From Pseudomonas oryzae (GTDB lineage: Bacteria; Pseudomonadota; Gammaproteobacteria; Pseudomonadales; Pseudomonadaceae), in assembly GCF_900104805.1 (NCBI RefSeq), contig NZ_LT629751.1, positions 2,647,001 to 2,711,000 of the forward strand: a stretch of DNA of 64,000 bases, written 5' to 3'. Shown here one piece after another: positions 8,199 to 16,653 of this stretch (position 1 is the stretch's first letter; each line of letters begins with the position of its first letter). The position numbers and the translations under genes are program-made. The notes under the pieces are model-generated. The model was not told the origin of the DNA. It searched no databases and saw only the letters and a list, made by a program, of their open reading frames with translations.

Positions 8199-8417
8199 TC
8201 AGGCCTCGCCGGCTCGCCTGGCGCGCACGGTGATCGGCAGCTTGGGCTGGGGGATCGGCTCGATGTAGTAGCTGGAGCCGTCGCCGAGGGTGACCTCGCC
8301 GCCCCACAGTTCGGCGCTGTCGTGCTCGAGGGCGACGACGATCTCCTCCTGGTCCTTCTTGGCGATGTAGAAGGCCAGCTGGCCTTCGGCGTTGCGGCGG
8401 ATCATGACGCTGGGCAT
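8199..8417 (-). CDS. nifT: NifT
   Basis: This 72-residue NifT/FixU-family protein begins MPSVMIRRN, the standard NifT start, and contains LAFYIAKKDQEE and WGGEVTLG typical of the family. NifT is a small non-essential protein of nif operons with no settled function. It lies between nifK and nifY, with a strong hairpin in the gap after nifK. An upstream in-frame start (9 codons earlier) would enter that hairpin and is rejected. Confidence 0.9.
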   Translation of the reverse strand: MPSVMIRRNAEGQLAFYIAKKDQEEIVVALEHDSAELWGGEVTLGDGSSYYIEPIPQPKLPITVRARRAGEA

Positions 8418-8446
8418 GGCGGTTCTCCGGATCGGGATGGGCACCG

Positions 8447-8485
8447 CCGCCGGCGTCCGGGGGCTCTGGACCCGGACGCCGGCGG
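8447..8485 (-). other. 15-bp stem hairpin between nifK and nifT
   Basis: Bases 8447-8461 (CCGCCGGCGTCCGGG) pair perfectly with 8471-8485 around a nine-base loop. No U-run follows in the transcript. It probably stabilises the nifHDK message or attenuates read-through into nifTY, fitting the much lower need for NifT/NifY. Confidence 0.7.
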
Positions 8486-8550
8486 ACAGTGGGGTGAAGC
8501 GGGCCGGAGCGGCGCATGCCGCCCCGGCCGGTACCGCTACCGACTGCGCT

Positions 8551-10122
8551 TCAGCGCACCAGGTCGTAGTTGTAGTCGGTGGTCTGCATGCCGCGGGTTT
8601 CCTCGTCCAGGCGCTCCAGGATGGAGTTGACGATGGTGGTCAGCATCTGCATGGCGCCCTCGTAGCCCATGGTGGTGGAGCGGTGCAGGTGGTGACGGTC
8701 GAAGATCGGGAAGCCGATGCGGATCAGCGGCACCTCGAACTCCTTGCCCTTGTGCAGGGTGTCGCGCTGGATGAACTTGCCGTAGCTGTTGCCGATCATG
8801 AAGTCCGGCTTGTCGGTGAACACCAGCGAGCGCAGGTGCCAGAGGTCCTTGCCGATGTACACGGTGCAGTTCTTGCCGTACGGCGAAGCCTCGAGGATGG
8901 CCTCGACGGCCTTCTTCCAGCGCTTGTTGCCGTTGTGGCAGAGGATGTGTACCGGCTCGCAACCCAGCTCCAGCAGGAACTTGACCATGCCCATGACGAA
9001 GTCCGGGTCACCCCACAGGGCGAAGCGCTTGCCGTGCAGCCAGGTGTGCGAGTCGGTGATCATGTCGACCAGGCGACCGCGCTCCTTGGCCAGGCTTTCC
9101 GGGATCGGCTGGCCGGTGACTTCGCTGATCTTCATCAGGAATTCGTCGGTCCAGTCCAGGCCCATCGGGATGTTCAGCTTGGGTACGTCGTGCTTCCAGG
9201 TGTTCTCGACGAACTTCTTGGTCTTTTCCAGGTGCCACGGCTGCAGCAGCAGGGTGGTGAGGGCGTTCGGCGCGTCCTTGATCTCGGCCTGGGTGGTGCC
9301 GCCGGCGTACATGCGGAACTGACCGTCGGCCGGGGTATCCAGCACTTCCTCCGGATCGGAGAGGAAGCTGTAGCCGACGTCCATTTCCTTGAGCATGCGC
9401 TTGATCACGCGGAAGTTGCCCAGGTAGGTCTCGAAGCCCGGCACCACGTTGACCTTGTGGTTGCTGCCGACCACCTTGTCTTCCATGTGGTTCAGGGTGA
9501 AGTAGCGGGCGATGCCCTCGAACATGTTGTCCCAGCCGGTGACGTGGCTGCCGACGAAGCTCGGGGTATGCGCGAAGGGCACCGGATACTCCTCCGGGAT
9601 GAACCCTTCCTTCTTCGAGTTGTTGATGAAGGCGTTGAGGTCGTCGCCGATGACCTCGGCCATGCAGGTGGTGGACACGGCGATCATGTCCGGCTTGTAG
9701 GTGGCCATGCAGTTCTGCAGGCCGTCCTTCATGTTCTGCTGACCGCCGAACACCGCGGCGTCTTCGGTCATCGAGTCGGACACGCAGGACACCGGCTCGC
9801 GGAAGTGGCGGTTGAAGTAGGTGCGGAAATAGGCCACGCAGCCCTGCGAGCCGTGCACGTAGGGCATGGTCTTCTCGAAGCCCAGGGCGCACAGCACCGA
9901 GCCGAGCGGCTGACAGGCCTTGGCCGGGTTGACGGTCAGGGCTTCGCGGGCGAAGTTCAGCTCCTGGTATTCCTGGGTGGTGGTCCACTGGAAGACTTCG
10001 TCGATCTTGTCCTGCGGATGCTTCTCTTCGAAGGCATCGCGCTTCCTGGCAAGCATCGAGGTGTACTCTTCCTCGCGGAACAGCGGATAGCTGGGTTTGA
10101 TGTTGTCGACTTGCTGGCTCAT
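8551..10122 (-). CDS. nifK: Nitrogenase MoFe protein beta subunit
   Basis: This 523-residue protein has the same length as A. vinelandii NifK and near-identical wording throughout. The P-cluster cysteines are present in NPAKACQPLG (near 70), HGSQGCVAYF (near 95) and VSTTCMAEVIG (near 153). With NifD it forms the alpha2-beta2 dinitrogenase that reduces N2 at the FeMo-cofactor. The ATG at 10122 (MSQQVDNIK) matches family starts. It is separated from nifD by 101 bases containing a hairpin and is transcribed from the nifH promoter. Confidence 0.98.
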   Translation of the reverse strand: MSQQVDNIKPSYPLFREEEYTSMLARKRDAFEEKHPQDKIDEVFQWTTTQEYQELNFAREALTVNPAKACQPLGSVLCALGFEKTMPYVHGSQGCVAYFRTYFNRHFREPVSCVSDSMTEDAAVFGGQQNMKDGLQNCMATYKPDMIAVSTTCMAEVIGDDLNAFINNSKKEGFIPEEYPVPFAHTPSFVGSHVTGWDNMFEGIARYFTLNHMEDKVVGSNHKVNVVPGFETYLGNFRVIKRMLKEMDVGYSFLSDPEEVLDTPADGQFRMYAGGTTQAEIKDAPNALTTLLLQPWHLEKTKKFVENTWKHDVPKLNIPMGLDWTDEFLMKISEVTGQPIPESLAKERGRLVDMITDSHTWLHGKRFALWGDPDFVMGMVKFLLELGCEPVHILCHNGNKRWKKAVEAILEASPYGKNCTVYIGKDLWHLRSLVFTDKPDFMIGNSYGKFIQRDTLHKGKEFEVPLIRIGFPIFDRHHLHRSTTMGYEGAMQMLTTIVNSILERLDEETRGMQTTDYNYDLVR

Positions 10123-10172
10123 GACTCTTCTCCTGCGCCGCACTCATCTGTGCTCGGCGCTTGCGGATGTCG

Positions 10173-10198
10173 GCTGCGGGCGACGCACCGCCCGCAGC
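10173..10198 (-). other. Hairpin between nifD and nifK
   Basis: GCTGCGGGC at 10173-10181 pairs with GCCCGCAGC at 10190-10198 around an eight-base loop. It lies in the intercistronic gap and has no T-run, so it is more likely an mRNA stability or processing element than a terminator. Confidence 0.6.
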
Positions 10199-10223
10199 GG
10201 ACGGTTCATACGGCGGCGGACTA

Positions 10224-11705
10224 TCAGGCGCTGGCGGCGACTTTCTCGGCGGTTGCTTCCGCCTTCTGCCAGGGGGCCTGCAGCTTGTTCCAGCACGGGT
10301 TGTTGAGGGTCATGTCCATGTCACGGGCGAAGATGGCGAAGCCGTCGAAGCCGTGGTACGGGCCGGAGTAGTCCCAGGAGTGCATCTGGCGGAACGGGAT
10401 GCCCATCTTCTGGAAGATGAACTTCTCCTTGATGCCGGAGCCGATCAGGTCGGGCTTGACCTTCTTGACGAACTCCTCGAACTCGTAGCCGGTGACATCG
10501 TCGTAGAGCAGGGTCGCGTTGCCCATTTCCTTGATGGTGCGGTCGTAATCGTCGTTGTGAGCGAACTCGTAGCCGGTGCCGACCACTTCCATGCCCAGAT
10601 CCTCGTAGGCGCCGATCACGTGGCGCGGACGCAGACCGCCGATGTAGAGCATGACGCGCTTGCCTTCCAGACGCGGACGGTACTTGGCGACCACGGCTTC
10701 CCACTCGACCTGGTACTTGGCGATCACTTCCTCGCACTTGGCCTGGATCGACTCGTCGAACTTGGCGGCGATGGCGCGCAGCGATTCGATGGTCTTGGTC
10801 GGGCCGAAGAAGTTGTACTCCATCCATGGGATGCCGTACTTCTCTTCCATGTGCCGGGAGATGTAGTTCATCGAGCGGTAGCAGTGCACCAGGTTCAGCT
10901 TGACCTTGGGGGTCAGCTCGATCTCGGCGATGGAGCCGTCGCCGGACCACTGGGCGACCACGCGCAGGCCCATTTCCTCGAGGAGGATGCGCGAGGACCA
11001 GGCGTCACCACCGATGTTGTAGTCGCCGATGATGGCCACGTCGTAGGGGGTGGTCTGGAAGGAGTTGTCGTTGTCGCGCTTGTCCAGCACCCAGTCGCGC
11101 ACCGCGTCGTTGGCGATGTGGTGGCCGAGGGACTGCGACACGCCGCGGAAGCCTTCGCAACGCACCGGGACCACGGTGGTCTCGTGCTCGGCGGCCTTGC
11201 GCTTGGCCACCGCCTCGATGTCGTCGCCGATCAGGCCGATCGGGCACTCGGACTGGATGGAGATGCCCTTGTTCAGCGGGAACAGGGTCTCGATCTCGTC
11301 GATCAGCTTGGACAGCTTCTTGTCGCCGCCGAAGACGATGTCCTTCTCCTGGAAGTCCGAGGTGAAGTTCATGGTCACGAAGGCGTTCACGCCGGTGGTG
11401 CCGATGTAGTAGTTGCGGCGGCCGGCACGCGAATACTGGCCGCAGCCCACCGGGCCGTGGGAGATGTGGATCATGTCCTTGATCGGGCCCCAGACCACGC
11501 CCTTGGAACCGGCGTAGGCGCAGCCGCGGATGGTCATCAGACCGGGCAGCGACTTCTTGTTCGAGGTGATGCACTTCTTCGACTGGGTCAGCGACTGGTC
11601 GTTGACGGCCAGGTGCTTGGCGCGGTCCTTGCGGGCCTTCTCGGGATAAACTTCCAGGACTTCCTGGATGAGGCTCTCGACCTCTTCGCGCGTCATACCG
11701 GACAT
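10224..11705 (-). CDS. nifD: Nitrogenase MoFe protein alpha subunit
   Basis: This 493-residue protein aligns in wording and length with A. vinelandii NifD (one residue longer, near the C-terminus). P-cluster ligands appear as TIRGCAYAG (Cys62), GPVGCGQYS (Cys88) and a later Cys in the RCEGFRG motif (Cys154 region). FeMo-cofactor ligands appear as LVHCYRSMN (Cys275) and [12 protein letters not shown] (His442). Together these mark a catalytically complete molybdenum nitrogenase rather than an alternative VnfD/AnfD. The ATG at 11705 (MSGMTREEV) is the family start. It is the second gene of nifHDKTY. Confidence 0.98.
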   Translation of the reverse strand: MSGMTREEVESLIQEVLEVYPEKARKDRAKHLAVNDQSLTQSKKCITSNKKSLPGLMTIRGCAYAGSKGVVWGPIKDMIHISHGPVGCGQYSRAGRRNYYIGTTGVNAFVTMNFTSDFQEKDIVFGGDKKLSKLIDEIETLFPLNKGISIQSECPIGLIGDDIEAVAKRKAAEHETTVVPVRCEGFRGVSQSLGHHIANDAVRDWVLDKRDNDNSFQTTPYDVAIIGDYNIGGDAWSSRILLEEMGLRVVAQWSGDGSIAEIELTPKVKLNLVHCYRSMNYISRHMEEKYGIPWMEYNFFGPTKTIESLRAIAAKFDESIQAKCEEVIAKYQVEWEAVVAKYRPRLEGKRVMLYIGGLRPRHVIGAYEDLGMEVVGTGYEFAHNDDYDRTIKEMGNATLLYDDVTGYEFEEFVKKVKPDLIGSGIKEKFIFQKMGIPFRQMHSWDYSGPYHGFDGFAIFARDMDMTLNNPCWNKLQAPWQKAEATAEKVAASA

Positions 11706-11752
11706 GGGTATGTTCCTCTTGCCTTGCGTTCATGTGCGGGTAACGGATGGGC

Positions 11753-11775
11753 CGCACTGCGCCCGGCGCAGTGCG
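11753..11775 (-). other. Hairpin(s) between nifH and nifD
   Basis: CGCACTGCGCC at 11753-11763 pairs with GGCGCAGTGCG at 11765-11775. A second smaller hairpin (CAGGGC-N6-GCCCTG, 11785-11802) lies next to it, nearer nifH. Both are in the 121-base nifH-nifD gap. Such structures are known to raise nifH transcript stability over nifDK in other diazotrophs; that role is inferred here. Confidence 0.65.
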
Positions 11776-11826
11776 ACGCTCCGACAGGGCCCATCTGCCC
11801 TGCCCCGTCCTTCAGCGGCGATGCGA

Positions 11827-12810
<984 letters not shown>

Positions 12811-12896
12811 TCATAAGTCATTGATTTAAATCGAATAAATAATACTCACCGGGGCATTCCGAGCGGTTCGATACACAACAAAGGCCTCTCGCGCCA

Positions 12897-12912
12897 TGTG
12901 CCAATGGCGACA
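12897..12912. promoter_or_regulatory. NifA upstream activator site (TGT-N10-ACA), proximal
   Basis: TGTGCCAATGGCGACA fits the NifA binding consensus exactly. It is about 100 bases upstream of the nifH -24 element and may also serve the divergent gene at 13148. Confidence 0.85.
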
Positions 12913-12966
12913 ACCCAACAAACTTTTCCGTGGTTCGCAAAGTTCGCCAGCGAGCCGCACTCGGCC

Positions 12967-12982
12967 TGTCGCGAATACGACA
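12967..12982. promoter_or_regulatory. NifA upstream activator site (TGT-N10-ACA), distal
   Basis: TGTCGCGAATACGACA fits the consensus exactly and has good dyad symmetry. It lies between the two divergent sigma-54 promoters, about 170 bases from the nifH -24 and about 110 from the 13090 element. A near-copy in inverted orientation occurs at 13070-13086 (TTGTCGTATTCCCGCGA), but it has lost the exact spacing. Confidence 0.85.
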
Positions 12983-13089
12983 ATTGTCGCTGCGCTACTT
13001 GGCTTTTGTTATTTACGGGAAACTCCTCGACTACCAACACGGCAAATAAATTCATTGCGCATCAATGAGTTGTCGTATTCCCGCGAAAC

Positions 13090-13105
13090 TGGTTCGGATA
13101 TTGCG
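13090..13105 (+). promoter_or_regulatory. Probable sigma-54 promoter for the divergent SIR2-like gene
   Basis: TGGTTCGGATATTGCG keeps the invariant GG and GC with exact 11-base spacing but departs from consensus at positions 4-5. It is 43 bases before the GTG start at 13148. With the shared upstream NifA sites, it suggests co-regulation with nifH. Confidence 0.6.
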
Positions 13106-13147
13106 TCAGTGCCGGCGAGCAACGCCTTATTCCAGCGGGAGAGTCCA

Positions 13148-14017
13148 GTGAACAGCACTTCCATTGAGGAAATCCTCGCCCAACTCGGCAGCGGCGATAT
13201 CGTTCCCTACCTGGGCCCCGGCGTCCTGCGCGGGGTGGTCGATCGCCTCAGCGGCAAGCCGATCCCGGCCGACAGCGACAGCCTGATCCTCGCCATGACC
13301 GGCGGCCAGCCGATGTCGCCACGGCTGATGTACGAGTTCCCGCGCGCCGCCATGCATCTGGAGAACAAGAAGGGCCGCAGCTACATCGAGCGCTTCCTGA
13401 CCCAGACCTACGCCAGCGACCACTGGACGCCGTCGCCCTTCCACCAGTGGCTGGCCGACCAGCGCCTGCCCTACGTGATCGACTGCAACCGCGATACCCA
13501 GCTGCAGCGCTGCTACGCCGACCGCGCCCACACCCTGGTGGTCGGTGCCGCGCGCATCGCCGCCACGCCCTATCGCTTCGACCTCTACCAGTTCGACGCC
13601 GGCCACTACCGCGCGATCGAGCTGGCCGAGGTCGACGCCGAGCTGCCGGTGCTGTTCAAGCCGCTCGGCACGCCGCTGCCCCGGCCCGGCTACGTGGCCT
13701 CGGACGCCGACTTCGTCGACTACATCACCGAGCTGATGGGCGGCTTTGCGGTGCCGGCCTGGCTCAAGCTCAAGCGCAAGAACAAGCGCTACCTGTTCCT
13801 CGGCATGCGCTTCAACCGCGACACCGAACGCATGGTGATGAGCGACCTGATCCACGACGCCGCCCCGGCGGCCGGCTGGGCGCTGATCGGCGCACCGAGC
13901 GAGAAGGAGAGCAAGGTCTGCGCGCGCAAGCACCTGCAACTGATCGATGCCGACTGGAGCCGCCTGTTCGCCCTGGCCAACCCCGAAGCTGCCGCCGACA
14001 CCGTGCGCGTGGCCTGA
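13148..14017 (+). CDS. SIR2-like domain protein divergent from nifH
   Basis: This 289-residue soluble protein looks like a SIR2-like (Rossmann, NAD-binding) domain protein. An N-terminal GSGDIVPYLGPGVL resembles the first nucleotide loop. A central PVLFKPLGTPLPR stands where SIR2-like proteins have a K-L-H-G-type motif, followed by DADFVDYITEL. A late YLFLGMRFNRDTERM matches the family's final strand and helix. It starts at a GTG at 13148 with GGGAGAG upstream. It is probably expressed from a NifA/sigma-54 promoter and precedes another unknown gene by 28 bases. The domain call is by eye. An enzymatic NAD+-consuming or regulatory role in nitrogen fixation is only inferred. Confidence 0.65.
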   Translation: MNSTSIEEILAQLGSGDIVPYLGPGVLRGVVDRLSGKPIPADSDSLILAMTGGQPMSPRLMYEFPRAAMHLENKKGRSYIERFLTQTYASDHWTPSPFHQWLADQRLPYVIDCNRDTQLQRCYADRAHTLVVGAARIAATPYRFDLYQFDAGHYRAIELAEVDAELPVLFKPLGTPLPRPGYVASDADFVDYITELMGGFAVPAWLKLKRKNKRYLFLGMRFNRDTERMVMSDLIHDAAPAAGWALIGAPSEKESKVCARKHLQLIDADWSRLFALANPEAAADTVRVA

Positions 14018-14045
14018 ATCCCTTGATCAACGAGAGAGCCTCACC

Positions 14046-14612
14046 ATGCTGCTGAAAACCTACGAAGAGAAGAACCTGCTGTGCAACCTGAGCGTCAACG
14101 GCGCCACCAGCCAGGCCGACACCTATGCCTACCGCGGCGACCTGGTGCTGACCGAGGGCGAGGTCGCCGACGACGCCGGCCGCCGCCTGCCGCCGACCGC
14201 GGTGGTCAAGCAGGCCACCGTGCTGGTCAAGGGCGACAAGCTGGCCATGGTCAGCGGCATCCTCAGCCACCTGGCCGAGGTGCCGCTGTTCGTCGAGCGC
14301 TACCGTCACGACCTGGCCGCCGACATCCATGTGCTGTTCTACGTCGAGGACCTGACCAAGTCGCTCACCACCGACCTCGACGGCGTCGGCATCATCCTGC
14401 TGCCGCACCCGGACGGCGGCGCCGCCTGGCAGACCCTGATGGACGACCTGCGCCTGGACAAGGACGACTTCAAGGGTCAGAGCGCCGAGGACAAGGTCAT
14501 CACCATGGCCGCGGGCCTGGCCGACTACCACCCGAAGTTCGACAGCCTGAGCTTCGAGCAGTGCCTGGCCTTCGTCAGCACGGTCAAGCGCGAGCACCGC
14601 GGCCCGGTCTGA
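14046..14612 (+). CDS. Unknown protein in putative NifA-regulated operon
   Basis: This 188-residue soluble protein starts MLLKTYEEKNLLCNLSVNG. It has a strand-rich first half and an acidic, helical second half (DLRLDKDDFKGQSAEDKVI). No membrane segment, signal or cysteine cluster is present. The ATG at 14046 has GAGAG upstream, 28 bases after the SIR2-like gene, so both form one operon. An intrinsic terminator follows at 14657. I do not recognise the family. Its position beside nifH, divergent and behind nif-type promoter elements, suggests a nitrogen-fixation accessory function. Confidence 0.7.
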   Translation: MLLKTYEEKNLLCNLSVNGATSQADTYAYRGDLVLTEGEVADDAGRRLPPTAVVKQATVLVKGDKLAMVSGILSHLAEVPLFVERYRHDLAADIHVLFYVEDLTKSLTTDLDGVGIILLPHPDGGAAWQTLMDDLRLDKDDFKGQSAEDKVITMAAGLADYHPKFDSLSFEQCLAFVSTVKREHRGPV

Positions 14613-14656
14613 TCCCGCCGTCCCGATCTCCAGTGTCCCATTTAGGCCGTTAAGCC

Positions 14657-14685
14657 ACTCCCCCGCTCCTGGGGGAGTTTTGTTT
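14657..14685 (+). terminator. Rho-independent terminator
   Basis: ACTCCCCC (14657-14664), a GCTCCT loop and GGGGGAGT (14671-14678) form a stem followed by TTTGTTT. It ends the SIR2-like operon. Its right arm and T-run are also the start of the first unit of the tandem repeat that follows. Confidence 0.85.
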
Positions 14686-14990
14686 CCGGCGCCCGCCTCC
14701 GCAGGAGTAGGGTGCGTCGCGCGCACCGGCCTATCTTCGCTGGTGCGCATGGCGCACCCTACTTCCGGTGGCGGTGCTGGTGGGGAGTTTTGTTTTCCGG
14801 CACCCGCCCCCGCTGGAGTAGGGTGCGCCGCGCGCAGCAACAGGCACGGCGGTGCGCGCGGTGCACCCTACTTCCGGTGGCGGTGCTGGTGGGAGTTTTG
14901 TTTTCCGGCACCCGCCCCTCTGGAGTAGGGTGCGCCCTGCGCACCAACAGGCACGGCGGTGCGCACGGCGCACCCTACTCCTGGTGGCGG
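14673..14990. repeat. Three tandem ~109-bp units, each with an internal palindrome
   Basis: Units begin at 14673, 14783 and 14891 with GGGAGTTTTG. Each contains GGAGTAGGGTGCG, a variable middle, then a reverse-complement arm ending GCACCCTAC, and a GGTGGCGG tail. The paired arms (GTAGGGTGCGCC and GGCGCACCCTAC) would form a long hairpin per unit, resembling REP/BIME elements. The last unit overlaps the final codons of the XRE regulator gene (stop at 14975). This stretch fills the 14613-14974 gap, and no gene is seen in it. Confidence 0.9.
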
Positions 14991-15715
14991 CGCAGCGCGG
15001 TGAACGCCGCCAGCTCCCACTCGCGCAGCGCCAGCAGCAGGCCGCAGCCGCGGCGCCTGGCCAAGGGCGCGGCCAGGCTCTCCTCGTGCAGCTCGGCGAA
15101 GCGCTGGCGCAGGCGGCGCACCTCGGCCTGCAGCTGGGCCAGCGCCGCCTCGGTGAGCATGCCGTGGGCGAAGCCGAGGGCCTGGTCGGCGCCGGCGAAA
15201 TCGCTGGCGAGGAACTCGCCGAGACCCTGGCGCAGGAAGAAGCGCTGGATCGGCCCGTCGGGCCGCCAGTCGAAGTCGCGCGCCACGTTGAGGCGCACGC
15301 GGTTGCCGGGCAGCAGCTCGATCAGGCGCAGGCGGTCGAGGCGCGCCAGGCAGCGGATCGCCTCGCTCTCGCTCAGGCGGTATACGCTGAGGATGTCGGC
15401 CAGGCGCCACTGGTTGAGCACGCACACCGCCACCAGCAGCAGGCGGTCGTCGGAGACCAGCTCGCGCTCCTGGGCCTCGCTCAGGGTGTGCAGGCGCTGG
15501 CCGCTGGCGGCGGCCTCCTGGCTCAGCTCGGCTAGGGTGAAGCCGAGCAGATGGGCGATCTGCAGCAGGCGCTCGAGGCTGAAGCTGCCGCTGGCGAACA
15601 GGCGCTTGACGCTGGCCTCGGAGAGGTCGAGTTCGCCGGCGAGGTCGCGATAGGTCATGCCGCGCGCCTTGAGCTGGCGCTTGAGGGTGGCGATCAACTG
15701 GTCGAGTTCGCTCAT
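14975..15715 (-). CDS. XRE-family transcriptional regulator
   Basis: This 246-residue cytosolic protein has an N-terminal helix-turn-helix (about 8-62; RGMTYRDLAGELDLSEASVK then FSLERLLQIAHLLGF), characteristic of Cro/CI-type regulators. A long helical C-terminal region (about 85-240) is rich in Leu, Arg and Glu and probably handles ligand binding or dimerisation. The ATG at 15715 is the only sensible start. It diverges from the ceramidase-like gene and may regulate that lipid block. Its last residues are encoded inside the neighbouring tandem repeat, so the C-terminus may vary between strains. Confidence 0.85.
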   Translation of the reverse strand: MSELDQLIATLKRQLKARGMTYRDLAGELDLSEASVKRLFASGSFSLERLLQIAHLLGFTLAELSQEAAASGQRLHTLSEAQERELVSDDRLLLVAVCVLNQWRLADILSVYRLSESEAIRCLARLDRLRLIELLPGNRVRLNVARDFDWRPDGPIQRFFLRQGLGEFLASDFAGADQALGFAHGMLTEAALAQLQAEVRRLRQRFAELHEESLAAPLARRRGCGLLLALREWELAAFTALRRHQE

Positions 15716-15837
15716 GGGGCACGGAAAGTAGCGTTTTTCGATACCTTGCAGTGTACGCGACGCGACATTTCTCGACGGAGTTTCGCTTCACGTTTCCCGA
15801 GGCCATGCTCGGCTCACCCACCACCCTGGAGACCGCC

Positions 15838-16638
15838 ATGGATCGCTGCTCTCGCCACCTGCCGCTGCTGCTCACCCTGCTGCTATCGGCCGCCGCCCTG
15901 CTGCACGGGCCCATCGCCCAGTTCGAGGACTACCACGCCTTCGCCGACCGGCTGACCCTGTTCGGCATCCCCCACTTCTGCGACGTGCTGTCCAACCTCG
16001 GCTTCGCCGTGGTCGCCCTGTGGGGGCTGTGGCGCCTGGCGCCGCGCCGCCACAGCCACTTCGCGCACAGCTGGCCGGGCTACGCGCTGTTCCTCGCCGG
16101 CCTGCTGCTCACCGCCGCGGGTTCGAGCTGGTATCACCTGGCGCCCGACGACCACCGCCTGCTGTGGGACCGCCTGCCGATCGCCCTGGCCAGCGCCGGC
16201 CTGCTGGCCGGGGTGTGGGCCGATTGTCGCCAACGCGATGGCCGCGCCTTCGCCGCCCTGCTCGGAGCCTTCGCGCTGGCCGGCGTGCTGTGGTGGTACC
16301 TCACCGCGCTGACCGGCGTCGGCGACCTGCGCCCCTACCTGCTGCTGCAGCTGCTGACCATCCTGCTGATCCCGCTGTGGCAGTGGCTGCATGGCCGCCC
16401 GCGCGGCGAGCGCCTGGCCTTCGCCGGTGCCATGGGCCTGTACCTGCTGGCCAAGCTCGCCGAGCTGCTCGACCATCAGCTGGCCGCCCTGTTCGCCCCG
16501 CTGACCGGCCATACCCTCAAGCACCTGCTGTCCGCCGCCGCCACCGCGGTAGTGGTCGCCCAGCTGGCGCGCCGCGCGCCGCTGGCCAGCGACACGGAAG
16601 CGGTGGCACCATCGCGCCACTCCCTCCACCACTCCTGA
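15838..16638 (+). CDS. Ceramidase/alkaline-phytoceramidase-like integral membrane protein
   Basis: This 266-residue protein has seven or so hydrophobic helices. It carries the polar pattern of the ceramidase (CREST) superfamily: HFCDVLSNLGFA near 46, GSSWYHLAPDDHR near 99, WDRLPIAL soon after, and a late HTLKHLLSA, giving the His, Asp and Ser residues of a membrane zinc hydrolase. The ATG at 15838 has GGAG at six bases; an earlier ATG at 15805 is possible. It precedes the aas gene by 15 bases, consistent with a lipid-remodelling unit. The substrate is not known. Confidence 0.7.
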   Translation: MDRCSRHLPLLLTLLLSAAALLHGPIAQFEDYHAFADRLTLFGIPHFCDVLSNLGFAVVALWGLWRLAPRRHSHFAHSWPGYALFLAGLLLTAAGSSWYHLAPDDHRLLWDRLPIALASAGLLAGVWADCRQRDGRAFAALLGAFALAGVLWWYLTALTGVGDLRPYLLLQLLTILLIPLWQWLHGRPRGERLAFAGAMGLYLLAKLAELLDHQLAALFAPLTGHTLKHLLSAAATAVVVAQLARRAPLASDTEAVAPSRHSLHHS

Positions 16639-16653
16639 GCTCAGGGACCGATC

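Noticed and set aside
14673-14990. Repeated units considered as a CRISPR array
   Set aside because: Units are about 109 bp, tandem and nearly identical throughout, with no regular 25-40 bp repeats separated by unique spacers and no cas gene nearby.
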